Shown: piece by piece, positions 21,082-32,142 of the stretch | How the letters are laid out: each line of letters begins with the position of its first letter | Position numbering within the stretch: the stretch's first letter is position 1 | NCBI GenBank assembly: GCA_036346375.1 | Contig: CM070500.1 | Span: forward strand, 76,860,437-76,924,436 | Source of the DNA: Guadua angustifolia | Taxonomy: Eukaryota; Streptophyta; Magnoliopsida; Poales; Poaceae | Length of the DNA stretch: 64,000 nt | Direction of reading: 5' to 3' | The notes under the pieces: model-generated | Database searches by the model: none | Told to the model about the DNA's origin: nothing | Seen by the model: only the letters and a program-made list of their open reading frames with translations | Program-made: the position numbers and the translations under genes

Positions 21082-22798
21082 ATGGCGACAGACAAGTATT
21101 CCACCAAGCCTCCAATTTATTGTGGTGTTGATTTTCCTTTTTGGAAATCCCGGATGGAGTCATACATCACTGCCAGGGCTTCCTGATATGGCAGAAGGTG
21201 AAGCTCCCATATGAGGTTCCTCCCGATGAGAACGTCACGGCCGATAATATGGCTGACGTTGAGGCAAATGCTAAGGCGAGGAACATTCTCATACAGGGAC
21301 TCAGCCGCAGTGAGTATGATCGGATCTCTCACCTACGATCCGCTCACGAGATTTGGGTGACCCTCGATGCATACCATGAGGGCACTACCCAAATCAAGAC
21401 CGTGAGGCAGAATCAACACAAGCGTGAGTACAACAAGTTTGAACAACACGCTGGTGAGAGTCTTGACGAGTGTTTTGGTCGATTTACTAGAATTTTGAGC
21501 GATCTCCGGGCAGTTGGTTGCATATACCCTGACTCGGATAATGCTCTTCACTTCTTGACCGCACTCCATCTTCGTGTTTGGGAAATGAAAGTGACCACCA
21601 TCAAGGATACTACCGACTTGTCGACCTTGACTCTTGACGGGCTTTATTCCCGACTCTAGACTCATGAGATCGACGTCGTCTCTCGCAAGACGAAATCACA
21701 ATCGATGGCCTTGGTCACCGATCCCATTGGATCTTCTCTTGATTCTTACATTGGTTTTTCCTCTCTCGCACTTTGCGAGTTAGCGATGACCAAGCGGACA
21801 AGTTTCGAAACTAAGCTTGCTCTTTTAGTCAGAAGTTTTCTCACGCCTACAAGAGGGTGAGAGAGAGAGGAAGAGAGGTGGTGGGATCACCTACAATGTG
21901 GCGGCCCCAACCACATTCGAGCTTAATTGTCCTAAAGCGGAGAAGGGTAAGAATGACTCCGCGGTTCCGCAAGAACGACTACACCGACAAGAACCGCAAC
22001 AAGAAGTCTCCGATTCATGAGCCGCACAAGACGAGAAGAAGTACCGCAACTTCTCGAAGAACAAGAAGCTCTTCCACGCGTCCTCGCCGCCTCGACGACA
22101 TCGGCCTCTCCGACACGGAGACATGGAGCGCATTTAAGGCGAGGATGATCCGCAAGAGAAGAAAGGCGGCGACGACTTCTCCCGGCATGTGCTTCATGGC
22201 AAACACCAACGACATCGGCGACTCGAGCTCTACAAATGACTTCGGACGAGGTACCTTCCTATGACCACTCAATGAAGCTTTTTGCAAATTAGGAAAATTT
22301 CATGCTAGAGCTAGAGCTAGGGTTACGGAGTTAGAGAAGGAAGTAGATACCTTGTCTCGGGAGTTAGCTTCACTTAAATCATGTTCCTCCCGAGACTCTG
22401 ATAGTTGTACTCTCTGTGATGCTTTGCTTGTGGAGTTGGAGAACCTAAGAACCCTACATGATAGTGTGGTTTCTGATCTTGAGGCTCTTAGGTCGAAGGA
22501 TGCTAGCACATGTTCTATTGATCCTATTCCTATTGATGCTAATTTTCTTCATACTCACAACTGCATCTTGTGAAAATTGCCCTAAGCTACTTGCTGAAAT
22601 TGATGCCATGAGTTGTCACCTTAGGAAGCTTTCTGCTAGGAATGATGAACTTGAATTGCATGCTTCTAAGGACACAGTCAGCTCATGTGAGGGCTGTAAG
22701 CAACTAAAACTTGATAATGAAGCTTTGAATGCCAAGTGTGATCAACTTGCTAAGGACTTACTAGTTAAGTCAAATAATGGTTGCTTGCTGTGTATTGG
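21082..22798 (+). pseudogene. Copia gag pseudogene, first copy, N-terminal and coiled-coil part
   Basis: ATG 21082 (MATDKYSTKPPIYCGVDFPF), then a frameshift near 21172 to the frame that carries the UBN2-type gag core: FLIWQKVKLPYEV is lost or split, but AHEIWVTLDAYHEGTTQIK, FEQHAGESLDECFGRFTRIL and LRVWEMKVTTIKDTTDLSTL are clear, ending at a TAG near 21657. The zinc knuckle is damaged near 21890, the first Cys side being altered. From about 22300 comes a Cys-containing coiled coil (VTELEKEVDTLSRELASLK; SCTLCDALLVELENL; ENCPKLLAEIDAMS; SCEGCKQLKLDNEALNAKCD) cut at 22799 by the CACTA insertion. It continues at 33685. Confidence 0.88.
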
Positions 22799-22801
22799 GT
22801 T

Positions 22802-23470
22802 CACTACTACGCATCGCCTCATCGCATGACCCCCATCATCGCCGGGTAGGTCCGAGCCAAGAATGATAATATCATCACCGCCGGTTCCAAATTCAACCTA
22901 AGAAGGATATATTATCACCGCCGGTTCAAACTTCAATCGGCAAAGTGATAAGATTAGTTTCAATTTCTCGCAGCAATGGAGGTAATATCATTGCGGTTTA
23001 ATAGAGAACCGCAAGTGATAAGAAGATATTATCGCCGGTTTACATGTAGAACATGTAGTGATTTATTATTGCGGTTCTATAGTAAAACCGGTAGTGATAA
23101 GACCATTTTCACCGCCGTTTTACTATAGAACCGACGATGATATTATCGTTCCCCGAAGATAGTTGATGTAACATAATAAATATTGTAATTTATCTCGCAT
23201 GTAACATATGAAAGCATAATTAGTTAAAAAGCAGAGCATATGAAAGCATAATTAGTTAAAAAAGCAGAACATATGATATTTAAATTTTATCGCCGGTTCG
23301 TATATTCAACGGCAAGTGATATGTATTTTCCGCATAGCATAATTTTTCCTCACAGTATGATTTATCACGCCGGTTACGCACGAACCCAAAGTGATAAGGT
23401 ATTTTTCGCGTAATATGACCTTATCATCGCCGGTTGTTGGCGAGTTTGCGATGATAAGCTATTTATATAG
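22802..23470 (+). repeat. 5' terminal and subterminal repeats of the CACTA element
   Basis: The TIR (CACTACTAC) is followed by repeated units around a CGCCGGTT core: at about 22870, 22917, 23034, 23292, 23363 and 23427, many paired with AAGTGATAAG-type inverted partners. In En/Spm such motifs bind the accessory protein and include the promoter. 23471-23840 holds no ORF that I trust. Confidence 0.8.
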
Positions 23471-23840
23471 CGATCTTCACCGACCGACGATTTCCTACCG
23501 AGAAGAAGAGAGGCGCTCTTTGCTCGGGTGTATTTTTCCGGAGAGGTGTCGCCAAATTTGGTGTCGAGATTTTGTTCATATTTTTCATCGAATCGACATC
23601 TTCTCCGACGAGCAAATCAAAGAGGAGCTGTATTATCTTGGGAGTTCTTCTTTGAAAAATTGTATTAATTAAAAATTTTCGAGGTTCTTGACTTGATGTA
23701 TGTTATATATGTCGTAAAATTTTACTTTACTTGAGTGCTATAGATGTTGATAATTGCTGATTGTACGGTGTGAGCAGTTTATGCTCAGATCGCTCAAATT
23801 AAGATCTAGCTAAATTATTGAATAAATTATAATTCACGCC

Positions 23841-25262
23841 GATTTTTAATAGTAAAGGATTGCTAGATGATCAATTATAAATAGTGAGAATTGCTAGTTG
23901 AATATTTAAATAATGGGAAATGGTAGATGGATTTTGCAATAATGAAAGTTGGAACATAAATAATTATTTAGAAATATATCCTTATATTCAATTATATGCT
24001 TGTTAATTTGTTGTAGATTAATTTAATTTAATAGCTAGCGCTACATAACAAAATGAAATGAAGAAATCTTCTAAATAAGTAAAAAATGCTAGATGGATAT
24101 TTAAATAGTGAAAAAGGTTTGATGTATTATATAGGCAAAATTGCTAGATGTATTTGTAAAACTAATCATTTACAATTATATATTGTTATTTTGAGAAATT
24201 CATATCCATTTTAGTGATGTAGTGGATGTTTAAGTAATAAAATTGCTAGATGGACAATTATGCATAATTGTAATTAATTTAATTAATGAAAATTTGTTTT
24301 ATGGATTTTAATAGTAAAGGATTGCTAGATGATCAATTATAAATAGTGAGAATTGCTAGTTGAATATTTAAATAATGGGAAATGGTAGATGGATTTTGCA
24401 ATAATGAAAGTTGGAACATAAATAATTATTTAGAAATATATCCTTATATTCAATTATATGCTTGTTAATTTGTTGTAAATTAATTTAATTTAATAGCTAG
24501 CGCTACATAACAAAATGAAATGAAGAAATCTTCTAAATAAGTAAAAAATGCTAGATGGATATTTAAATAGTGAAAAAGGTTTGATGTATTATATAGGCAA
24601 AATTGCTAGATGTATTTGTAAAACTAATCATTTACAATTATATATTGTTATTTGCATAAATTCATATCCATTTTAGTGATGTAGTGGATGTTTAAGTAAT
24701 AAAATTGCTAGATGGACAATTATGCATAATTGTAATTAATTTAATTAATGAAAATTTGTTATATGGATTTTTAATAGTAAAGGATTGCTAGATGATCAAT
24801 TATAAATAGCGAGAATTGCTAGTTGAATATTTAAATAATGGGAAATGGTAGATGGATTTTGCAATAATGAAAGTTGGAACATAAATAATTATTTAGAAAT
24901 ATATCCTTATATTCAATTATATGCTTGTTAATTTGTTGTAGATTAATTTAATTTAATAGCTAGCGCTACATAACAAAATGAAATGAAGAAATCTTCTAAA
25001 TAAGTAAAAAATGCTAGATGGATATTTAAATAGTGAAAAAGGTTTGATGTATTATATAGGCAAAATTGCTAGATGTATTTGTAAAACTAATCATTTACAA
25101 TTATATATTGTTATTTGCGATAAATTCATATCCATTTTAGTGATGTAGTGGATGTTTAAGTAATAAAATTGCTAGATGGACAATTATGCATAATTGTAAT
25201 TAATTTAATTAATGAAAATTTGTTATATCCATTTTAGTGATGTAGTGGATGTTTAAGTAATG
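23841..25262 (+). repeat. Tandem repeat, three near-identical copies, 462-463-bp period
   Basis: AGTAAAGGATTGCTAGATGA starts at 23851, 24313 and 24776. The three copies differ only at scattered bases, for example TTATTTTGAGAAA versus TTATTTGCATAAA versus TTATTTGCGATAAA. A partial fourth copy (the TTTTAGTGATGTAGTGGATG block) ends at about 25262, 23 bp before the transposase ATG. AT-rich and non-coding; each copy has several GCTAGATG repeats. It sits in the transposase 5' leader or promoter. Confidence 0.95.
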
Positions 25263-25285
25263 TAGTTTGATATAATTAACTGTAG

Positions 25286-27120
25286 ATGGACCGAAGGTGG
25301 ATGTATGACACGGACCGTCGTGGTGCAGAGTTCTTTAATGGTGTGACTTGTTTTCTGAATGCGGCTGCGGCACACAAGTCAAGAAACCCGCGGACTATAT
25401 GTGTTGTCCATGCGTTGATTGCAAAAATGAGAAGATGTTTTGTAACATAGAGTCGATACGTGCACACTTGCTTCGAAGGGGTTTCAAGGCTGGCTATACC
25501 TGTTGGACTGAGCACGGTGAAGATGATATTATACATGAAGGGCAAAACATTGATGAAGATGATATTGTTCATGAAGGGCAACACATTGATGGAGATGACG
25601 GAGACAACGATATGATGGCGGTGGAAGATGCGTTCGTTGATACCCACGAAGATGATCTAGATCAAATGTTTGCGTGATGGGGAGGGGACTTCACTAGTGA
25701 AAGGGAGTTTCAAAAGTTCCAACGTATGGTAGAAGACTCTACAACGCCATTGTACCCGGCTGCAAGGAGGAGCACGTAAAGTCGCATACCGTGCTTTCAC
25801 CATCGCAGCTTGAAGGCAAGCAATGGTTGGTCCGATAAGAGCTTTATTGAGTGTTATGTCTCTTGGGGACTTGCTTCCAGAGGGTAACGTGTTGCCTTCA
25901 ACTACGCACCGTGCCAAGCAGTTGTCCGCCGCTGGGACCTGGAAGTACAAAGAATACACGCATGTCCAAACGATTGCATATTGTATCGCAATGAGTTTGC
26001 GGAACATGGATGCTCGTGTTGTTTGCAAAGCAAAGCGGTATAAGGGCAACGACGCAGCGATATCGAGAACGAAGATGTCGGGTGAGGCGAAGAAGAAGAG
26101 GTGTCCCGTAAGGTGGTGTGGTATTTCCTATAATCCCGTCAAGCGATTGTTTGCGAACAAAAGGCATGCCCAATTGCTACGATGGCACGCCAAGAGCGTA
26201 AGAAGGATGGAATGCTCAGACACCTGCCGATTACGTGCAATGGAGGAACATCGACGTAAAATATAAGAAGCGCTTTGCATATGATGTGAGGAATATAAGG
26301 TTCGGGTTGAGTACGGATGGGATGAATCCTTTTGGCAACATGAGTAGTCGCCACAAAGACTTGGCGGTGACTTTATGCATCTACAACCTTCCTCCTTGGC
26401 TTTGCATGAAGCGAAAGTACATTATGATGCCACTATTGATCCAAGGGCCCGAGCAACCCGGCAATGATATCGATGTGTACCTCAAACCATTGGTTGAAGA
26501 TCTTCTAATATTGTGGACCGATGGTGTACAGGTATGGGATGAGTATAAAAGAGAAAACTTTATCCTACGGGCATTATTGTTTGTAACCATTAATGATTAT
26601 CTCGCTCTTGGCAAACTGTCGGGCCGCACGACAAAAGGTTTCAACGGATGCGCCCAAAGGCTCGGATGATACTGACTAGCCGGTGGGTGAAGAACAATGA
26701 AAAATGGCTTACATGCGGCATCGTAGGTTCCTCCGTAAGGATCACCCATACCGCAATAATAAGAGAGCTTTTGACGGGACAAAGGAGCGCATTAGCTCAA
26801 GAATCGGTCGGAAGCAGATATTTGCCGCAGAAGGACCTTACAATTATTCACGGAAAGGGAGCCGCAATACATCTATTCCGACTTCCCGGATAAGGCTCCT
26901 TTGTGGAAAAAGAAATCAATATTTTGGATCCTACCTTATTGGCAAGACGGAAGTTCGACACGAATCGACGTCATGCACATAGAGAAGAACGTGTGTGATA
27001 GCTTGCTTGGTATCTTCATCGACATACCGCAAAACGAAGATACACTTCAAGCAAGGATGGACCTCAAGATATGAAATCGAGGAAGGAGTGCATCATGAAG
27101 AAATGGATCTGAGCAAAAAG
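25286..27120 (+). pseudogene. CACTA TNP2-type transposase pseudogene (Transpos_assoc + Transposase_21)
   Basis: ATG 25286 (MDRRWMYDTDRRGAEFFNGV), then a frameshift near 25385 into the frame with the Cys-rich transposase-associated domain: YMCCPCVDCKNEKMFCN, HLLRRGFKAGYTCWTEHGE, followed by an acidic tail to a stop at 25675. Between 25680 and 26230 the frame breaks several times. Transposase_21 is clearest at 26235-26669: IRFGLSTDGMNPFGNMSS, LCIYNLPPWLCMKRKYIMMP, PEQPGNDIDVYLKPLVEDL; LSTDGMNPFG holds one acidic active-site residue. After a stop, HRRFLRKDHPYRNNKRAFDG (about 26715) and IDVMHIEKNVCDSLLG (about 26960) follow in shifted frames. Many breaks: no active transposase. Confidence 0.92.
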
Positions 27121-27139
27121 TACCTTCCATGACTGCTAC

Positions 27140-27950
27140 ACTTTGAGCAAGAAAGAGAAAATTAGCGCTATGCGAATGCTTGCACGTAATCAAAGTTCCG
27201 TCTCGTTACTCGCTAACATAAAGAGACTAGTCTCAATGAAAGACTTAAAGTTAATTGGTATGAAGTCTCACGATTGCCACGTGATGATGACACAGATGCT
27301 TCCAATTGCAATTAGGGGGTTACGCAGAGAAAGTCCGAGACCCAATTATCAAGTTGTGTTCATTCTTCAACGCGATTTCACGAAGGCCATCGATCCATTA
27401 ATACTAGACAAGCTACAGAAGACGTGGTTCACACTCGTGCGGGCTTGAGATGTGTTTCCCTCCATCTTTTTTGATATTATGGTCCATCTCATTGTTCACA
27501 TTGTGAAAGAGATACGAATTCTTGGTCCCGTATTTCTACATCGATGTACCCTTCGAGATTCATGGGGATTATAAAGAAATATGTTCAGAATCAAATCGAC
27601 CGGAAGGTCTGATTGCCGATGGTCGGGGAACCGAGGAGGTCATTGAGTTCTGCGTCGATTATATGGATCTCAAACCGATTGGTGTGCTGTATCTCGGCAT
27701 GAGGGAAGGCTACAGGAAAGGGACACTAGGCGAGAAATCAAGACGTATTTAGCAATCTAGCTGCATTTACACAAGCACATTTCGCAGCTTTTGGGACAAT
27801 CGGTTGTGGTGGCCCCATATGTCGACATGCACAAGAACGTGCTATCCAAAACAAACCTGTGGAGGTCGAGGGTTGGCTCGCGAGAGAGCACAGAGATAAT
27901 TTCGGCGATTGGTTGTGTAGACACATGATGCGTGACGGAGACAGATCAAG
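27140..27950 (+). pseudogene. DUF4218 part of the CACTA transposase gene, decayed
   Basis: An open stretch 27143-27448 carries the DUF4218 (PF13960) start: MKDLKLIGMKSHDCHVMMTQ and LPIAIRGL; then, after a frame change, SFFDIMVHLIVHIVKEIR and LGPVF at about 27465-27535, and, in a third frame, GTEEVIEFCVDYMDLKPIGV at 27630-27690. This domain normally joins Transposase_21 and DUF4216 in one polypeptide; here at least three frameshifts break it. Confidence 0.85.
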
Positions 27951-27956
27951 ACTCGC

Positions 27957-28523
27957 TTGAAATTGTTGGCTCAGGGACCATCAACTACAATTCGGACATT
28001 CCAAGGATACGACATAAATGGTTTTACATTTTATACAAGAGCGCAAGATAAAAAGAGCACCAATCAAAATAGCGGTATCCGTATAGATGCCTATGACAGC
28101 AATGGAAATAGGCAAACCTACTACGGATTCATAGAAGAGATTTGGGAGCTTGACTATGGTCCTTTGAAGGTCCCTCTTTTTCGGTGCCAATGGGTCAGAC
28201 TTCCCGGCGGCGTGAATATCGACAAGTACGGCATCACTACCGTGGACCTCAAACTCGTCGGATACAGAGAAGAACCATTCGTACTTGCTAATTCTGTGAC
28301 ACAAATCTTCTTTGTAACTGACCCGGCTAACAAGGAGCGCCACATGGTTATTCAAGGAAAAAGAAGGATTGTCGGAGTTGAGAATGTTGTCGACGAGGAA
28401 GAGTACAACCAATTCGATGAGCTTCCCCCTTTTGGAGAGGACGTTGACCTAAGTACCATGGAAGACAGTGACGAAGCTACATACATACGCCGCGATCATA
28501 ACGAAGGTCGAGTCGTAGCTTAG
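27957..28523 (+). CDS. DUF4216 C-terminal part of the CACTA transposase, open for 188 codons
   Basis: A stop-free stretch matching DUF4216 (PF13952): YDINGFTFYTRAQDKKSTNQ, GIRIDAYDSNG, YYGFIEEIWELDYGP, FRCQWVRLPGGVNIDKYGIT, VDLKLVGYREEPFVLANSV, QIFFVTDP, then an acidic tail ending at 28523. It is the C-terminal domain of the TNP2-type protein and probably not a gene of its own; the ATG at 27957 is just the first Met after upstream stops. The function of DUF4216 is unknown. It is the best-kept coding stretch in this transposon. Confidence 0.8.
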   Translation: MKLLAQGPSTTIRTFQGYDINGFTFYTRAQDKKSTNQNSGIRIDAYDSNGNRQTYYGFIEEIWELDYGPLKVPLFRCQWVRLPGGVNIDKYGITTVDLKLVGYREEPFVLANSVTQIFFVTDPANKERHMVIQGKRRIVGVENVVDEEEYNQFDELPPFGEDVDLSTMEDSDEATYIRRDHNEGRVVA

Positions 28524-28880
28524 TTGTAGTAATGAAATGTATGCTTTCTTTTGTATGAACGACATGTTTATTTTCTCATATGTAACAATTAATGTAATAT
28601 ATGCAATAATGGAAATTGAGGTTATGCTTTCTTTTGATCAAATTGAAAGTTTTACTGCATTTGGATTTTTGTGATTTTGACTGCACTTGAATTTGTTCGA
28701 ATTTGACAGCATTTGGTGCAATCACCGTGCAATCCAACTAAGAAAAGTTTCCAAAAATTCTGAAACAAAATCATGGATGTACATCTCATCTTACCCCATG
28801 TACATATAAAATTTCATGATCAAATTCGTCCTATATTAAGAGCAATAAAAAAGACAAATTTTAATGAATATGGGCAAAGA
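28524..28880. other. 3' flank of the transposase gene
   Basis: AT-rich, no ORF. TGTAATATATGCAATAATGG (28592-28611) could serve as a weak polyadenylation region; no perfect AATAAA directly follows the stop codon, but AATAAA occurs at 28845. Confidence 0.3.
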
Positions 28881-28884
28881 GTCG

Positions 28885-29066
28885 ATCACTACCGGTTGTA
28901 CAATGGACCGGCAAGAGTATTCCACTATCACTTTGCGGTTGTACAATGGACCGGCGAGAGTATTCACTATCACCGCCGGTTGTACAATGGACCGGCAAGA
29001 TAGTATTCCACTATCTTTGCCGGTTGGTATGACCAACCCGCAGTGATATTCCACCACTATAAATAA
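28885..29066 (+). promoter_or_regulatory. Internal promoter with terminus-like repeats, ahead of the second CACTA gene
   Basis: GGTTGTACAATGGACCGGC recurs at 28894, 28937 and 28978 (periods 43 and 41), separated by TATTC-CACTATC spacers, and ends with CAACCCGCAGTGATATTCC. This motif closely matches the subterminal repeat near 33527 (GGTTGTATAATGAACCGGC). A TATA box (TATAAATA, 29058-29065) follows at once, then a C-rich leader (TTAGCCCTAGCCCGCGCC). Inference: the promoter of the second gene, carrying the same protein-binding motifs as the transposon ends. Confidence 0.65.
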
Positions 29067-29079
29067 AACGCCGCGCCTT

Positions 29080-29480
29080 CCTCTCATTTACCTTAGCCCT
29101 AGCCCGCGCCCTCCTCTCGATTTTTACAACATCGCCTCTGAAGCCCCAGCGACGCCGCGCCTCGGACCACCCGTCGGTTCGCGTCGAGCTCCCCGCCGCC
29201 GACTCGGCCGCCGTCGCCTCGCTCGCCTCGGACCGCCGCGTCGCCTCGACTCAGGACGGCCCGCGTCTCCTCCCCACCGTCGCCTTCACCTCCCCACCGT
29301 CTCCCCGCCGTCGCCTCGACCTCCCCACCGTCTCCCCGCCGTCGCCTCGACCTCCCCACCGTCTCCCCGCCGTCGCCTTGGTACTGCTCTTGCGATGTGC
29401 GAATGTGGTTGTGCAGATGTGAATGTGAATGTGAATGTGCATGTGATTGTGAATGTGATTGTGAATGTTTCAGATGTGCA
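29080..29480 (+). repeat. GC-rich leader with 31-bp minisatellite and GTGAAT-rich tract
   Basis: ACCTCCCCACCGTCTCCCC recurs at 29288, 29319 and 29350, an exact 31-bp period, inside a GC-rich block from 29085 to 29395. This is followed by a TG-rich run of GTGAAT/GTGATT hexamers (29415-29475). A possible splice donor (CTTGGTACTG) lies near 29378. No coding frame is convincing on either strand. Confidence 0.7.
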
Positions 29481-31310
29481 TGTGCAGATGCTAAGGGGCC
29501 AGTCAATTCATTTGGCTTGGGGACCTAGCATGTGGGTATAGTGTTCAGTGAGGATTTGGGACTGCAATAGACAATTTGTGACAACTAATCTCAGATTTTC
29601 AGTGCCTGTTTGTTGCTCTGTGATGAACTAGGGTAAAAGTATGACCAGAACATTTATCTCTCTGTTTTAGGCCTTGAACTGTAGACCTGTTATTTTCTGA
29701 ATCATATTTTCTGTCAGCACTTGTTATGCTAGCTCCTGTGTTCTGATGCTATTAGAGTCTGTCACCAGTGAACTGTTATTTTCTGAATCATATTTTCTGG
29801 CTTAATTCTTGTACTGGTTTGTTTAAAACTGGTATTAGAGATCACTGGAATTGGTAATCTGAAAGCATTTAAGGTGGTAAGAGTTCAAGGCCTAATGCAT
29901 AGAATAAATTGTTAGCCGATTCATGATTGTAGTAAAGATTCTAATCTTTACTCTAACCCTAAATCTGAGAGCACCATATTCATTTTATTGTCTTTGAGAC
30001 AAGAGGGTATAATTCATATTATGTATGACTTAACCATGCTTACTGTTGTCTTGTTTATGTCATACATCTTGTTTGTGAATTATATATTCTCATATATATG
30101 CTTAAGAGGAATAATGAACAAAGTCTTGCATGCACCATTGTATTGCTGTATGTCACATATTCCATTGGTACACACATAGCTGAAGTAATGGTAATTCGAA
30201 TGATTCAATATGTTCTACCATGCACATATCTTTTGTCTGCCTGGTGTTGTATTGTAGGTGCTCTAGGCTCGCTGTTTGTGCAATTACAGCAGTCCATGCT
30301 CTGTTGATATTGTTTCAAGAAAGTTAATTAATGCATAATCCAATACTTTTTTTGGGGGGAAACAATATGCCAGGCTAAGATCGGCAGATGTGAGTCAAAA
30401 CTTTTCTGGTACTTCGGAGCCTTTGATGTGTTCTCCTATCGCTAAATAGATAATGCCAGACTGAGATCGTTTGGTGTGAGTTGAAAATTTTGTGGTACTT
30501 CGGACCCTTTCATGTGTTTTGGTATCACTAAATTTTGTGGTACGTCTAGATTTGTAATGTCTCTTTCCTCGTTTGCTGGTTGGCGGCGTAGATTCTCTTT
30601 GCATGTATTTAAGCATTAAGCAATGGAGACCAATTGTGTTTTCTGGGTCCTCAAGAGTGTAGCCTCATGAACACTACTACACTGCCTTTACCTTTACCCT
30701 GTTTAATAATATTACTAATAGGACAAGCGACTACTTTTAGGCATGCATGATACTCGTTATGGCTAAGATTATTCTCATGTTCTACTAGTGGGATGTAAAC
30801 ATATAGGCATTTCTTTTCTTTTCCTTTTTTGACAAGGAACATATTGGCATACCTTTATAATGCAATCTGGGGTTGCCTCCAAATTGTGGATGATGCAGGA
30901 ACTTGTAGAGTTGATGCTGACTTTGAGTTTGAAACTTAGACTTGGTTCCGAATTCATTATTAAACTCATATTCATGACTTATTGAAATTGTGATGTCCAA
31001 GCATTGGGGTGGTCTTTGTCATCGGTGATCTTTACATATATGTGTTCATGAATAGCTACATGCTATGGAAGACTAACAATTATTACTATGGTAAGGTTGT
31101 CACAAATTAGTCTATTACTCGTCCCTTGTGGCGAGGAGGGCCTTTGGGCAACCCGACATCCGAGAACACTCAAAATAAACAAGTTGAGCTTTATGCTAGT
31201 TGCCTTGTGAATTCACATCTACACATGTGCTGTTTTGATCATTTTGCTCGTGGTTATTTATATTGCAGCCAAAAGTAAACTTCAATTTGGTGCTTTGTAT
31301 ATCTTCTTGA

Positions 31311-31416
31311 AAGATGTATACATGTGTTGTAAATATTTGTTTAAGTAAAGATGTATACATGTGTTGTAAATATTTGTTTCAGAAAGATGTATACATGTGT
31401 TGTAAATATTTGTTTT
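31311..31416 (+). repeat. Tandem repeat, three copies, 36-37-bp period
   Basis: AAGATGTATACATGTGTTGT starts at 31311, 31348 and 31384. The copies are practically identical, so the array is young. Confidence 0.9.
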
Positions 31417-31665
31417 GTGCCACTAATTGTAATAGTAAGTAGTTGTAGTTCATTTAGTTAATAGTTGTGCCACTAATTGTAATAGTAAGCGGTTGTATGA
31501 AATTTCAAGATTCATTATATATCGATAGTTACAAAAAGAGAAAAGTCGACAAGTTTATAGAGTTTAAACTTGCTAGAATTTTCTTGTTTGTAACTCTCGA
31601 TATATAATGAATTTGATTCTACAATTTTATGTGTATGTATATTTTGTTGACCAAAAATGTATGTG

Positions 31666-31996
31666 TTTAAAAAAATAAGCCCTGCAAGTTCAAGAATCAT
31701 AGGTGTCCCGCTTCTTCTTCATTGATCATGGAGTTGTCCAACTTTTCCAATGAAAAATTTCATGTTCTATATCTTCATAGAACATGAAATTTTTCATTGA
31801 AAAGTTGGACACGCAGGACTCCATGATCAATGAAGAAGAGGAGCGGAGGAAACCTATAGCGTAAAGTGGTACGCTAAAGAAGACACCAACCAAGTCCCAA
31901 GTCCATTTCTGCATAGCATATCTCCTCATGGAAAAATTTCAAATGTGACGCCTCGTGACATCCATGTTTTGAACTTGCAGGGCTTATTTTTTTAAA
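31666..31996. mobile_element. Foldback MITE with long internal hairpin
   Basis: Both outer ends carry AATAAGCCCTGCAAGTTCAA in inverted orientation (31666-31693 and 31969-31996, about 28 bp). Inside lies a near-perfect palindrome: arm 31714-31770 and arm 31777-31838 around a 6-base loop, differing by a 6-bp insertion and one extra base. The target duplication cannot be told apart from the AT-rich TTTAAA ends. It would fold into a long double-stranded RNA if transcribed in the intron. Confidence 0.75.
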
Positions 31997-32142
31997 ATCA
32001 TTTTAGTGTGGAATATATTCTTAAGAATATATGAATTTTTCATATTATTTTTTCATTTCGAGATGTATATGTATCATGTGATTTTTTTCTCATGTATAAG
32101 TATCATTTTAAAGTTACATGTGCATATTTTGGATTGTTAGGA

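Larger units (their letters stand above)
29481..32140 (+). other. Likely intron of the second CACTA gene; several short repeats, no ORF
   Basis: T-rich, with no coding signal. It holds a diverged duplication (ATGCCAGRCTRAGATCG at 30368 and 30451, both followed by GGTACTTCGGA), a 36-37-bp repeat at 31311-31416, an inverted pair TTCATTATATATCGATAGTTAC / GTAACTCTCGATATATAATG (31511-31612) and a hairpin MITE. It ends GGATTGTTAG, a plausible splice acceptor, two bases before the ATG at 32143. Confidence 0.5.

Noticed and set aside
25348..25677. Independent zinc-binding protein gene (109 codons)
   Set aside because: The Cys-rich motif is the transposase-associated domain at the N-terminus of the CACTA transposase, shifted by one frame from the ATG at 25286.
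29099..29506. A His/Ser and Arg/Gly-rich minus-strand frame of 135 codons
   Set aside because: It is produced by the 31-bp minisatellite and the GTGAAT run read backward; low complexity with no domain.
31714..31838. Annotated microRNA gene
   Set aside because: The stem is long and nearly perfect and lies in a MITE-like element; that fits an siRNA source better than a conserved microRNA, and no expression data are available.
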